64,000 nt of DNA from Lysobacteraceae bacterium. GTDB taxonomy: Bacteria > Pseudomonadota > Gammaproteobacteria > Xanthomonadales > Xanthomonadaceae. The stretch is from positions 1-64,000 of the forward strand of contig JAMLIV010000009.1 in NCBI GenBank assembly GCA_023954075.1, written 5' to 3'. Positions 1 to 8,028 of the stretch are shown piece after piece. The stretch's first letter is position 1, and every line of letters starts with the position of its first letter. The notes beneath the pieces were generated by a model. That model saw only the letters and a program-made list of their open reading frames with translations, searched no databases and was not told the DNA's origin. Position numbers and translations under genes: made by a program.

Positions 1-50
1 CTCCGGCGGATACTCGCACCTGCCGCCCGGCAATTCACGAATTCCGGGGA

Positions 51-123
51 TGGAGCCAGCCGGGATCGAACCGGCGACCTCCTGCTTGCAAAGCAGGCGC
101 TCTGCCAACTGAGCTATGGCCCC
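51..123 (-). tRNA. tRNA-Ala (anticodon TGC)
   Basis: Read on the minus strand, a full cloverleaf can be folded: a 7-bp acceptor stem GGGGCCA/TGGCTCC, the D-loop sequence AGCTCAGTTGGCAGAGC, the anticodon loop TTTGCAA with anticodon TGC, and the T-loop GGTTCGATCCC. The acceptor stem carries the G3:U70 wobble pair that defines alanine tRNAs, and the discriminator base is A. The bases that follow are TCC, so the 3' CCA is not encoded. Gammaproteobacterial tRNA genes normally encode CCA. This fits the suspicion that the first ~760 bases come from a different (actinobacterial-type) genome. Confidence 0.96.
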
Positions 124-202
124 AGGAGCGGCCCCCGATTGTAGGGGTTGCCGTGTTCGCCGGATCGGCCGGGCAGGGGGACCGGGCGATAGCGTGCCCC
201 TG

Positions 203-1372
203 ATGGCGATCGAGGATCTATCCGGAGCTCTGGCCACCGGTCCGAACGACCCTGATGACGGTTCCGTGATCCGGGCCAGGAGAGTCGAGGTCTTCCGCTG
301 GTCCGTTGCGCTGGGGCAGCGGGTGACCCTGCTCCACGGGGTCGAGTGGCGGGTGGATCCCGGGGAGCACTGGGCGGTGATGGGACCGAACGGGGCCGGC
401 AAGACCACCCTGCTCAACACGGTCGCCGGCCTGCTCCGGCCCGCAGACGGCACCGTCCGGTTCAACGGAGCCGACATCACCGGCGCCGAGCCGGCCGACC
501 TCGTACGGGCCGGCCTGGCGCTGGTGCCCGAGCACCGGCGGATCTTCAAGGACCTCACGGTGGAGGAGAACCTCCGCCTCGGCGGCTCCACCCTTCGCCT
601 GCACCAGCGGGTGAGCCGGGTGTACGAGATGGCCGACCTCTTCCCGGTGCTGCGGGCCAAGTGGAGCACCTCGGCCGGGTTCCTCTCGGGCGGCGAGGCC
701 CAGCAGTTGGCCGTGGCCCGGGCGCTGATGTGCGACCCGAAGCTGCTGCTGCTGGACGAGCCGCTGGGCGCGCTCGACCGCAAGCTGCGCGAGCACACCC
801 AGTTCGAACTGGTGAATATCCAGGAGCGCGTCGGCACCACCTTCGTCATGGTCACCCACGACCAGGAAGAGGCGATGACCATGGCCTCGCGCCTGGCAGT
901 GATGAACTTCGGGCGCATCGAGCAGGTGTCCACGCCGGCCGGCATGTACGAATACCCGGCCTCGCGCTTCGTGGCCGAATTCATCGGCGCCACCAACATC
1001 TTCGAGGGCCGCATCGCCTCGCAGGACGAGGGCGAAGGCACGGTGCGAGTCTACTGCGACGCGCTCGGGAGCGAGATCCTGGCGCGCCATGCCGATCCGA
1101 TCCCGGTCGGCACGCCGGTGGCGGTATCGGTGCGGCCGGAAAAGATCGACGTGCACGAAACCCGCCCCGAAGCCGACAACGTGGCGATGGGCCGGGTGGC
1201 CGAAATCGCCTATCTGGGCGATGTCTCGATCTATCAGGTCAAGACGCCGGCCGGTGCCGTGATCCGGGTGCAGGAAACCCATATCGTGCGCAGCTCCGAG
1301 CCGCACTACGACTGGGACGACACCCTGTACCTGTCCTGGGAGGCCGGATCGGCGGTGGTGCTGCCGACATGA
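203..1372 (+). CDS. potG: Hybrid ABC ATPase: foreign N-terminal half joined to PotG C-terminal half
   Basis: ATP-binding subunit position of a putrescine importer. From about nt 755 onward (LGALDRKLREHTQFELV, the H-loop in MVTHDQEEAMTM, then a TOBE-like domain ending WEAGSAVVLPT) it matches PotG. The part before does not. Nt ~270-385 resembles another ABC family up to Walker A (GPNGAGKTT), and nt ~385-755 resembles LivF (LVPEHRRIFKDLTVEENL, signature LSGGEAQQLA). The joins fall on the conserved Walker A and Walker B (LLLLDEP) motifs. Arg codons before the second join are 12 CGG of 17; after it they are 3 CGG of 14. The ATG at 203 is chosen because upstream codons run into the tRNA. The stop overlaps potH by 4 bp (ATGA). 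The protein is open and has all ATPase motifs, but a chimeric assembly is at least as likely as a real gene. Confidence 0.75.
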   Translation: MAIEDLSGALATGPNDPDDGSVIRARRVEVFRWSVALGQRVTLLHGVEWRVDPGEHWAVMGPNGAGKTTLLNTVAGLLRPADGTVRFNGADITGAEPADLVRAGLALVPEHRRIFKDLTVEENLRLGGSTLRLHQRVSRVYEMADLFPVLRAKWSTSAGFLSGGEAQQLAVARALMCDPKLLLLDEPLGALDRKLREHTQFELVNIQERVGTTFVMVTHDQEEAMTMASRLAVMNFGRIEQVSTPAGMYEYPASRFVAEFIGATNIFEGRIASQDEGEGTVRVYCDALGSEILARHADPIPVGTPVAVSVRPEKIDVHETRPEADNVAMGRVAEIAYLGDVSIYQVKTPAGAVIRVQETHIVRSSEPHYDWDDTLYLSWEAGSAVVLPT

Positions 1373-2358
1373 GCACGCGACACGCGGTCGGCATCGGCGG
1401 GTTCTGGGACCAGGTGGTGCGCAACTTCTTCCGCTGGTTCGGTGCCATCGGACAGGAGTTCCGCACCCATCGCGGACGCCTCTTCGTCATCGCGATCCCG
1501 ATGTTCTGGCTCGGGCTGTTCTTCCTGGTGCCCTTCGTCATCGTGATGAAGATCAGCCTGGCGACACCGCTCTTCGGCCAGACCCCGCCCTACTCGGCCC
1601 TGTTCGACCACGCCGAGGACGGTGCCCTCACCCTGCGCATCACCTGGGCCAACTATGCGGCGCTGCTCAAGGACAGCCTCTATCTGAAGGCCTACCTCAA
1701 CTCGCTGCTGTTCGCGGGCGTCTCCACCACGCTCACCCTGCTGATCGGATATCCCATCGCCTACGGCATCGCGCGCGCCACGCCGCTGTGGCGCATGGCG
1801 CTGCTGGTGGGCGTGATCCTGCCTTTCTGGACCAGTTCGCTGCTGCGTACCTACGCCATGATCGGCATCCTCAAGACCAACGGCCTGATCAACCAGATGC
1901 TGATGGGCATCGGCCTGATCGACGCGCCGCTGGAGCTGCTCTACACCAACCTCGCCGTCTACATCGGCATCGTCTACAACTATCTGCCCTTCATGATCCT
2001 GCCGCTCACCGCCAACCTGATGCGGATGGACTTCACCCTGCTGGAAGCGGCCGAAGACCTCGGCGCACCGCCGTGGCGCTCGTTCCTGCAGATCACCCTG
2101 CCGCTGTCGATGCCGGGCATCATCGCCGGCGCGATGCTGGTGTTCATCCCCGCAGTGGGCGAGTTCGTCATTCCCGACATCCTCGGCGGCCCCGACGCCA
2201 TCACCATCGGGCGGGTGCTGTGGACCGAATTCTTCACCAACCGCGACTGGCCGCTGGCCTCGGGCGTGGCGGTGGCGATGCTGCTGCTGATCGTGATCCC
2301 CACGCTGATCTTCGAATACGTGGAAAACCGCAGCCAGGGCAAGGGGAAGGACGCATGA
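1369..2358 (+). CDS. potH: Putrescine ABC transporter permease PotH
   Basis: Inner-membrane permease (329 aa) of the PotFGHI polyamine importer family. The start ATG overlaps the potG stop. After a cytoplasmic N-terminus there is a first membrane helix near residues 45-65 (MFWLGLFFLVPFVIV), a long periplasmic segment and five further hydrophobic helices. The EAA cytoplasmic loop that contacts the ATPase is visible as EAAEDLGAPPWRSFLQITLP, followed by VFIPAVGEFVIPDILGGPD, strongly typical of PotH rather than PotB. It overlaps potI by 4 bp, so potG-potH-potI are translationally coupled. No periplasmic binding protein gene (potF) lies in the window. It would be expected upstream, where the foreign sequence begins. 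Confidence 0.93.
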   Translation: MSTRHAVGIGGFWDQVVRNFFRWFGAIGQEFRTHRGRLFVIAIPMFWLGLFFLVPFVIVMKISLATPLFGQTPPYSALFDHAEDGALTLRITWANYAALLKDSLYLKAYLNSLLFAGVSTTLTLLIGYPIAYGIARATPLWRMALLVGVILPFWTSSLLRTYAMIGILKTNGLINQMLMGIGLIDAPLELLYTNLAVYIGIVYNYLPFMILPLTANLMRMDFTLLEAAEDLGAPPWRSFLQITLPLSMPGIIAGAMLVFIPAVGEFVIPDILGGPDAITIGRVLWTEFFTNRDWPLASGVAVAMLLLIVIPTLIFEYVENRSQGKGKDA

Positions 2359-3164
2359 ACCGCCGCCCCTGGGTGCTCTACACCGCGATGGCGTTCGGCT
2401 ATGCCTTCCTCTACGTCCCGATCGTTTCGCTGATCGTCTATTCCTTCAACAAATCGCGCCTGGTGACGGTCTGGGGCGGTTTTTCCACCGAGTGGTACGC
2501 GCGCCTGTTCAACAACGAGCAGATCCTCTCGGCCGCCTGGCGCAGCTTCCTGATCGCCTCCGGCAGCGCCACCCTGGCCGTGGTCATAGGCACGGCGGCG
2601 GGCTTGGCGCTGGCTCGCTTCGGCCGCTTCCCCGGACGCGGCCTGCTGTCGCTGATGAGCTCGGCCCCGCTGGTGATGCCCGAGGTGATGCTGGGCCTCT
2701 CGGCTCTGCTCCTGTTCGTGAGCATGCAACAGCTGATCGGCTGGCCGACGCGCGGCATGAGCACCATCACCATGGCGCACGTCACCTTCACCGCCTGCTA
2801 CGTCACCGTGGTGGTGCGCTCGCGCCTGACGATGATGGACGACAGCCTGGAAGAAGCCGCGATGGATCTGGGCGCGCGTCCCTGGAAGGTGTTTTTCCTC
2901 ATTACCCTGCCGCTGATCGCCCCGGCGCTTCTGGCCGGCTGGCTGCTGGCCTTCACCCTTTCCCTGGACGATCTCGTGGTCGCCAGCTTCACCTCCGGCC
3001 CCGGTGCCAGCACCCTGCCGATGCTGATCTATTCCAAGGTGAAGCTCGGCGTAACGCCGGAGATCAACGCGCTGGCGACGCTGGTGGTGCTGCTGGTGAT
3101 GGTGCTGGTGAGCATCGCCGGCATCCTCCTGCATCGCCAGCAGAAACAGCGCAAGCGCGCCTGA
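2355..3164 (+). CDS. potI: Putrescine ABC transporter permease PotI
   Basis: Second permease (269 aa) pairing with PotH to form the transmembrane channel. Six hydrophobic helices can be traced. The region FNKSRLVTVWGGFSTEWY after helix 1 and the EAA loop EEAAMDLGARPWKVFFLITLP are characteristic of PotI, as is the stretch SLDDLVVASFTSGPGASTLP. The ATG at 2355 lies inside the end of potH (ATGA). It is the last gene of the pot operon; the following ICMT-like gene starts 10 bp downstream on the same strand and may be co-transcribed. Confidence 0.93.
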   Translation: MNRRPWVLYTAMAFGYAFLYVPIVSLIVYSFNKSRLVTVWGGFSTEWYARLFNNEQILSAAWRSFLIASGSATLAVVIGTAAGLALARFGRFPGRGLLSLMSSAPLVMPEVMLGLSALLLFVSMQQLIGWPTRGMSTITMAHVTFTACYVTVVVRSRLTMMDDSLEEAAMDLGARPWKVFFLITLPLIAPALLAGWLLAFTLSLDDLVVASFTSGPGASTLPMLIYSKVKLGVTPEINALATLVVLLVMVLVSIAGILLHRQQKQRKRA

Positions 3165-3174
3165 GGCCACGTCC

Positions 3175-3636
3175 ATGTCCAAGCTCGACCATCGCATCCC
3201 GCCGCCCGTCGTCGCGCTCGCCTGCGCCGCGCTTGCCTGGGGATTGACGCGGCTGACACCCGCGCTTGCGCTGCATCTGCCGCATCGCCTCGGCATCGCG
3301 CTGGGCGTTGCCGGTGCCGGGCTGGCGCTGGAAATCTGGGCGCTGCTGCACTTCCGCCGCGCGCGCACCACGATCAGCCCGCTGTCACCGCACAAAGCCA
3401 GCGCCATCGTTCGCGCCGGCCCCTATCGCTTCACGCGCAATCCCATGTACCTGGGCATGGCGATCCAGCTCGTCGCGTTCTGCCTGTGGCTGGCCAACCC
3501 GCTCGCACTGATCGCGGTGGCGGTTTTCGTCGCCTGCATCACCCGCTTCCAGATCCAGCCGGAGGAGCGCGCCATCGCGGCGAAGTTCGGCGAATCCTAC
3601 GCCCGCTACCGCAGTCAGGTACGACGCTGGCTGTAG
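3175..3636 (+). CDS. Isoprenylcysteine carboxyl methyltransferase (ICMT)/PEMT-family membrane protein
   Basis: A 153-aa integral membrane protein with about four hydrophobic segments. The C-terminal half carries the family hallmark for SAM binding: GPYRFTRNPMYLG at residues ~81-93, then the acidic EERAIAAKFGESYARYRSQVRRWL end. Bacterial members methylate or are presumed to methylate small lipophilic or thiol substrates; the actual substrate is unknown. It starts 10 bp after potI. The 76-bp gap to the convergent methyltransferase gene holds no clear terminator. Confidence 0.82.
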   Translation: MSKLDHRIPPPVVALACAALAWGLTRLTPALALHLPHRLGIALGVAGAGLALEIWALLHFRRARTTISPLSPHKASAIVRAGPYRFTRNPMYLGMAIQLVAFCLWLANPLALIAVAVFVACITRFQIQPEERAIAAKFGESYARYRSQVRRWL

Positions 3637-3712
3637 CAGCTCCGGTCTCGCGCTGCCGCCGAGGCGCGGCGAGCCGTCCGGCGCGGAACACTCGATTCAG
3701 CCGCCTGCGACC

Positions 3713-4387
3713 TCAGCGCACCGGGCGCGGCACGATCGCCTGCGAGCGGGTGCGGGTGTAGACGAACACCGTGGCAGGCGGAATGTTGCGCACCACCATG
3801 GACCCGCGCGTGACGTGCAGGCCCAGCGCATTCGCGACCTCGGCACGCAGCGGCGGGCGCGGGCCATAAGTGAACTGGATGAAGCGGCCATCGGGCCGCA
3901 GGCACTCGAACGCCGCCATGACGATCTCCCGCTGCAGCGTCGCGGGCATCGACAGCAGCCCCAGGCTCGACACCACCGCATCAGCCATTCCGTCGCCCCA
4001 GTCGCTCCTGCGCCTGGCCTCCGCCGGCAGGTTGCGCGCATCGGCGCAGACCACGTGTGCCCGTGGAAACATGCGCCCCAGATGGGAGGCAAGCTGCGGA
4101 TTGAGTTCCAGCACCAGGAGATCTTCCGGCGCAATCCCGCGCGCGACCAGGGCCCGGGTCATGACCCCGGTGCCCGCACCCAGTTCGATGACCCGTCGCG
4201 CACCGACCGGCAGTTCCGCCATCATCGAGCGCACCAGCTGCGGACCCGAGGGGGTGATGGCCGCCGTAGTCAGCGGATGGCGCAGCCACTGGCGGAAAAA
4301 TCGCCAGTGATCGGCACGTTCGTACCACAGGCGCTTGAGGGGTAGCGGCATCGGCAGGGTCGGAAAAAGTCGGTGGCGCGCAAGCAT
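3713..4387 (-). CDS. SAM-dependent methyltransferase, phospholipid N-methyltransferase-like
   Basis: Class I Rossmann methyltransferase of ~224 aa. Motif I is VIELGAGTGVMTRAL, and motif II is the acidic strand end LLVLELNPQ. The N-terminal WLRHPLTTAAITPSGPQLVRSM is typical of bacterial PmtA/rRNA-adenine-dimethylase-like enzymes that methylate phosphatidylethanolamine. That substrate is inferred from resemblance only. Start candidates are TTG 4411, ATG 4387 and ATG 4351, none with a good Shine-Dalgarno; 4387 is a compromise. It lies 45 bp downstream of rlmKL in the same direction and is probably its third cistron. Confidence 0.75.
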   Translation of the reverse strand: MLARHRLFPTLPMPLPLKRLWYERADHWRFFRQWLRHPLTTAAITPSGPQLVRSMMAELPVGARRVIELGAGTGVMTRALVARGIAPEDLLVLELNPQLASHLGRMFPRAHVVCADARNLPAEARRRSDWGDGMADAVVSSLGLLSMPATLQREIVMAAFECLRPDGRFIQFTYGPRPPLRAEVANALGLHVTRGSMVVRNIPPATVFVYTRTRSQAIVPRPVR

Positions 4388-4432
4388 CGGGGCATTGCAG
4401 CGGTTCCACAAGGGCCGCGTCCGCGATCGGCG

Positions 4433-6592
4433 TCAGGCGTGAACGAACTCCCACGCCGCGTGGATGCGCGGGCTGCGGGAAAAATCCGGATCGAGCGTGG
4501 CGGCACGTATGTCGCGCGCGCCGTAGGCCGCCTCCAGCGCGGGATCCAGCCGGAAGCGCCGGTAGTTGTTGGAGAACAGCAGCAGGCCACCCGGTGCCAG
4601 ACGCGCCATGCAGGCGTCGATCAGGCGCGGATGCTCGCGCTGCAGGTCGAAGTCGTCGGCGCGCGCCGAGTTGGAGAAGGTCGGCGGGTCGCAGAAGATG
4701 AGGTCGTACTGCCCGCGTTCGGCGTCGAGCCAGGCCATGGCGTCAGCCTGCACCAGCCGGTGTGACTGCCCGGCCAGGCCGTTGAGCGCCAGGTTCTTCG
4801 CGGCCCAGTCGAGATAGGTGGGCGAGAGGTCGACACTCGTCGTGCTCGCCGCACCACCCAGGCCCGCCTGCACGCTGGCCGCGCCGGTGTAGCAGAACAG
4901 GTTGAGAACGCGCAGTCCGCGCGCCTCGCGCGCCAGGCGCAGGCGCAGGGGGCGGTGGTCGAGAAAGAGTCCGGTATCGAGGTAGTCGAACAGGTTGACG
5001 CGCAGCCGCGCGGTTCCCTCGCGCACCAGCAGGAACTGTCCGCGCGCATCGAAGCGACCGTATTTGCTGCCGCCCTTGCCGCGCCGGCGCGTCTTCACCG
5101 CCACGCGCGCGCGCGGCAGCTCGAACACGTCCATCGCCGCGTGCACCAGATCGGTCAGGCGCTGGCGCGTGGTTTCTTCGGGAATCTCCGCCGGTGCCTG
5201 GTATTCCTGCACGTGCAGCCAGACGTCCTCGGGCGCGTCCGGCGTTTCCTCCGGCACGCCCGTGTACACGTCGATCGCGGCGGCGTATTCGGGGATGTCG
5301 GCATCGTAGGCGCGAAAGCAGGCCACACCCTCGCGCTCGCGCCACTTCTTCAGGGCCCGCAGGTTCTTGCGCAGGCGATTGGCGACCATCTGCGCGCCAT
5401 CGGACAAGGGACGCGGCTCGAAGGCGCGCGCGCGCGCCGGGTCGATCCGGTCGATCCGCAGCAGCTCGCAGGCCAGCGCGCCGTTGTAGAGCGCGTAGCG
5501 TTTTTCGGGGCGCAGCCCGAGCGCACGGGAAAGTTCCGCGTCACCGCTCAGGATCGCCGCCTGCCAGCCGACGAAACCGCGCTTGAGCGCGGCCCCCAGC
5601 GCGCGGTACAGCGCCGGATCGGCGGCCAGTCGCTCGTCATAGGGCGGATTGCAGGCCACCAGCCCGGGCGTCACGTCCTGCGGTGCGGAAAGATCGGCCA
5701 CATCGCCCTGCTCCACCGAAATCACCCCGGCCAGGCCGGCGCGCGCGATGTTCTCGCGGCTCGCGGCCACGGCTGCCGGATCGATGTCGTAGCCAAAAAA
5801 CCGCGGCGTCAGCGCGGCGCGACCGGCGCGCGAGCGCGCCTGCGCCTCGGCCACCAGGGCGTTCCACAGCGCCTCGTCGTGCCCGCGCCAGCGCAGGAAA
5901 CCGAAATGCGGTCGCCCCAGGCCCGGCGCGACGTCCGCACTCATCCGCGCCGCCTCGATCAGGAGCGTGCCCGAGCCGCACATCGGATCGACCAGCGCGC
6001 CGCCCCTGGCATCGATCTCGCGCCAGCCGCCGCGCAGCAGCACCGCGCAGGCGAGGGTTTCCTTGAGCGGCGCCTCCACCTGCGGACCGCGCCAGCCGCG
6101 CCGGTGCAGCGACTCGCCGGCAAGATCGATGAACACATCGGCGATGTTGCGCCGCAGGCTCAGGCTGATCGCGACATCCGGCCGATCCACATCCACGGAG
6201 GGGCGCACGCCGAAGCGTTCGCGGAACTGGTCGACGACGGCGTCCTTCACCTTCTGCGCGGCGTAGCGCGCGTGGGTCAGGTGCGAAGCGTGCAGGTTCG
6301 CATCCACCGCCAGGGTGCCGTGTTCGGCAAGGTGCGCGGACCAGTCCACGGCCTGCACGCCGAGATACAGCGCCTCTTCGGTGAGTGCCTCGAAGTGCGC
6401 CACGCGCAGGAGCACGCGGCTGGCCAGGCGCGACCACAGGCAGGCGCGGTAGCCGGCTTCCAGAGCACCGGAAAAATGCACGCCGGCCAGCGCCTCGCGC
6501 ACGTCCTGCGCGCCCAGCGTCTGCAGTTCCTCCACCAGCAGGTATTCCAGTCCCTTGGCGCAGGGCGCGAAGAAGGTCAGCGCCGTACTCAT
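4433..6592 (-). CDS. rlmL: Bifunctional 23S rRNA methyltransferase RlmKL
   Basis: 719-aa fusion of two rRNA methyltransferases. The N-terminal half has a THUMP domain and the RlmL catalytic domain, which makes m2G2445, with DPMCGSGTLLIEAA and NPPY near residue 314. The C-terminal half is RlmK, which makes m7G2069, with VLNLFCYTGAAS and DPPTFSNS near residue 635. Length and domain order match gammaproteobacterial RlmKL. Its ATG overlaps the stop of yqiA (ATGA), coupling the two genes. It acts on the 50S precursor in the cytoplasm. Confidence 0.96.
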   Translation of the reverse strand: MSTALTFFAPCAKGLEYLLVEELQTLGAQDVREALAGVHFSGALEAGYRACLWSRLASRVLLRVAHFEALTEEALYLGVQAVDWSAHLAEHGTLAVDANLHASHLTHARYAAQKVKDAVVDQFRERFGVRPSVDVDRPDVAISLSLRRNIADVFIDLAGESLHRRGWRGPQVEAPLKETLACAVLLRGGWREIDARGGALVDPMCGSGTLLIEAARMSADVAPGLGRPHFGFLRWRGHDEALWNALVAEAQARSRAGRAALTPRFFGYDIDPAAVAASRENIARAGLAGVISVEQGDVADLSAPQDVTPGLVACNPPYDERLAADPALYRALGAALKRGFVGWQAAILSGDAELSRALGLRPEKRYALYNGALACELLRIDRIDPARARAFEPRPLSDGAQMVANRLRKNLRALKKWREREGVACFRAYDADIPEYAAAIDVYTGVPEETPDAPEDVWLHVQEYQAPAEIPEETTRQRLTDLVHAAMDVFELPRARVAVKTRRRGKGGSKYGRFDARGQFLLVREGTARLRVNLFDYLDTGLFLDHRPLRLRLAREARGLRVLNLFCYTGAASVQAGLGGAASTTSVDLSPTYLDWAAKNLALNGLAGQSHRLVQADAMAWLDAERGQYDLIFCDPPTFSNSARADDFDLQREHPRLIDACMARLAPGGLLLFSNNYRRFRLDPALEAAYGARDIRAATLDPDFSRSPRIHAAWEFVHA

Positions 6593-7104
6593 GCCAGCGC
6601 CCCCAGAAAACGCCCGAACTCGTCCGCGATGGCGTCCACGTGGCCTTCGAGCCGGTGGTTGTCATCGAGCAGCAGCAGCGGCACCGAGCGCTCGGCGCAC
6701 CAGTCCACCACGTCCTGCGCCGCGATCAGCTCGTCGTGCCAGCCATGGATCACCCGCGTCGGCACGCGCGCGGCATCCAGCCGCTGCGGATAGCCCGGCA
6801 GCGCGACGGGCGGCGCCATCAGGAACAGCCCCGCCGGCCGCACCTGGAGCGACGCCAGCGCCGAGATATACGCCCCCATGCTGGAGCCGGCCAGCACCAG
6901 CGGCCCGGACACACGGCGCGCGCTTTGCAGCAGCTTTTCCAGCCGCCGCGGGATGTCGCGCACGTCGGAGGCCGCGTCGATCTGCGAATAGTCCGGCCGC
7001 TCGTGGCTCCAGCCCAGCGCCTGGGCCACCCGCGCCAGCGCCGACACCTTGCTGGCGTTCGGACTGCTGTGGAGTCCGTGGGAAAGGATGCAGTGGCCGG
7101 CCAT
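6589..7104 (-). CDS. yqiA: YqiA-like alpha/beta-hydrolase (esterase)
   Basis: A 171-aa small alpha/beta-hydrolase. The start MAGHCILSHGLHSSPNASK is the normal N-terminus of the UPF0227/YqiA group; the open frame extends upstream into repeat sequence, which is not coding. The nucleophile elbow is GSSMGAY (residues ~70-76), the catalytic Asp is probably in HGWHDEL, and the His is in DDNHRLEGH. The physiological ester substrate is unknown. It overlaps rlmKL by 4 bp downstream. Upstream lies a ~270-bp gap with dispersed palindromic sequence. Confidence 0.85.
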   Translation of the reverse strand: MAGHCILSHGLHSSPNASKVSALARVAQALGWSHERPDYSQIDAASDVRDIPRRLEKLLQSARRVSGPLVLAGSSMGAYISALASLQVRPAGLFLMAPPVALPGYPQRLDAARVPTRVIHGWHDELIAAQDVVDWCAERSVPLLLLDDNHRLEGHVDAIADEFGRFLGALA

Positions 7105-7134
7105 GGCGTGACTCCGCGAAAAGGCTGAACAAAG

Positions 7135-7258
7135 CCCCTCTCCTGCCGGGAGAAGGGTTGGGGTGAAGGTTCGGGCAGAGCGCGTGGCGAGACCTCGCCG
7201 CAAGGTCCGATTGCCGCGCTTCGCTCGCCCCTCATCCGCCCCCGGATCACGTCCGGGG
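7135..7258. repeat. REP-like dispersed palindromic intergenic sequence
   Basis: The gap between divergent yqiA and the amidase contains two hairpins typical of dispersed intergenic repeats. At 7135-7157, CCCC-TCTCC is followed by tgccg and GGAGA-a-GGG. At 7240-7258 there is a perfect 7-bp arm, CCCCGGA, loop tcacg, and TCCGGGG, followed by CAGGCTC. The text between them (gttggggtgaaggt, cttcgctcgcccctcatccg) resembles widespread proteobacterial intergenic repeats. No second copy occurs in this window, so repeat status rests on recall of similar elements. Confidence 0.55.
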
Positions 7259-7376
7259 CAGGCTCTTCGGGCACCCGCCATCGCAAGCTGCACCGTTGAT
7301 TCCGGATGGAAAGTTTTACCGGCCAGAGCGCTGCGCGAAGCCCGGCGACACGGCGCAAAAGCGCGTGAATGTTAGC

Positions 7377-7991
7377 ATGCGGCCCATGCGCTCCGATTCC
7401 ACGTCGCCCATCGCCAGCGCCATCCGCGACTGGCCCCTGCCCTATGTCGAAAAGCTCGCGACGCGCCCGCTCGCTGCGGTCGACCTGATCGTGATCCACT
7501 GCACCGAACTGCCCGACCTGGCGATGGCGCGCAACTACGGCGAGCGCGTGCTGTACGACTCGGGCAGCGGCAACAGCGGGCACTTCTACATCGACCGCGA
7601 TGGCAGCGTGTACCGCTTCGTCCCGATCGAGCGCATCGCCCACCATGTGCGCGGCCACAACGCGCGCTCAATCGGCATCGAGCTGGTCAATACGGGACGC
7701 TACCCGCACTGGCTGGATTCACGCCACCAGGCCATGGACGAACCCTACCCCGAGGCGCAGATCGAGGCCCTGATCGGCCTGATCGCGCGGCTTGCCGCCG
7801 AGCTTCCCGGCCTGCGCCATATCGCCGGGCACGAGGACCTGGATACCGAACGGGTGCCCGCCAGCGACGACGCTTCGGTGCAGGTGGCGCGCAAGCGCGA
7901 TCCGGGGCCGATGTTTCCCTGGGTGCGCCTGCTGTCGAAAATACCGATCAACCGGCTCGCATCCGCTGCCGCGACGCATTCCTCCGCGTGA
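7377..7991 (+). CDS. N-acetylmuramoyl-L-alanine amidase, AmpD family
   Basis: A ~204-aa zinc amidase (Amidase_2 fold) expected to cleave the amide bond between muramic acid and L-Ala, most likely on recycled anhydro-muropeptides. The expected zinc ligands and catalytic Glu can be seen: His in VIHCTE, Glu in IGIELVN, His in IAGHEDLD and Asp in KRDPGPMFPW. No signal peptide is visible, which supports a cytoplasmic recycling role. ATG 7377 is followed by a second ATG at 7386. A TAGCAT -10-like hexamer at 7373-7378 would place transcription start almost exactly on ATG 7386, so the gene could be leaderless from there. Confidence 0.85.
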   Translation: MRPMRSDSTSPIASAIRDWPLPYVEKLATRPLAAVDLIVIHCTELPDLAMARNYGERVLYDSGSGNSGHFYIDRDGSVYRFVPIERIAHHVRGHNARSIGIELVNTGRYPHWLDSRHQAMDEPYPEAQIEALIGLIARLAAELPGLRHIAGHEDLDTERVPASDDASVQVARKRDPGPMFPWVRLLSKIPINRLASAAATHSSA

Positions 7992-8028
7992 TCGTCAGCC
8001 GCCGACGGCAGGGCGAAGGCTCGCCGCC

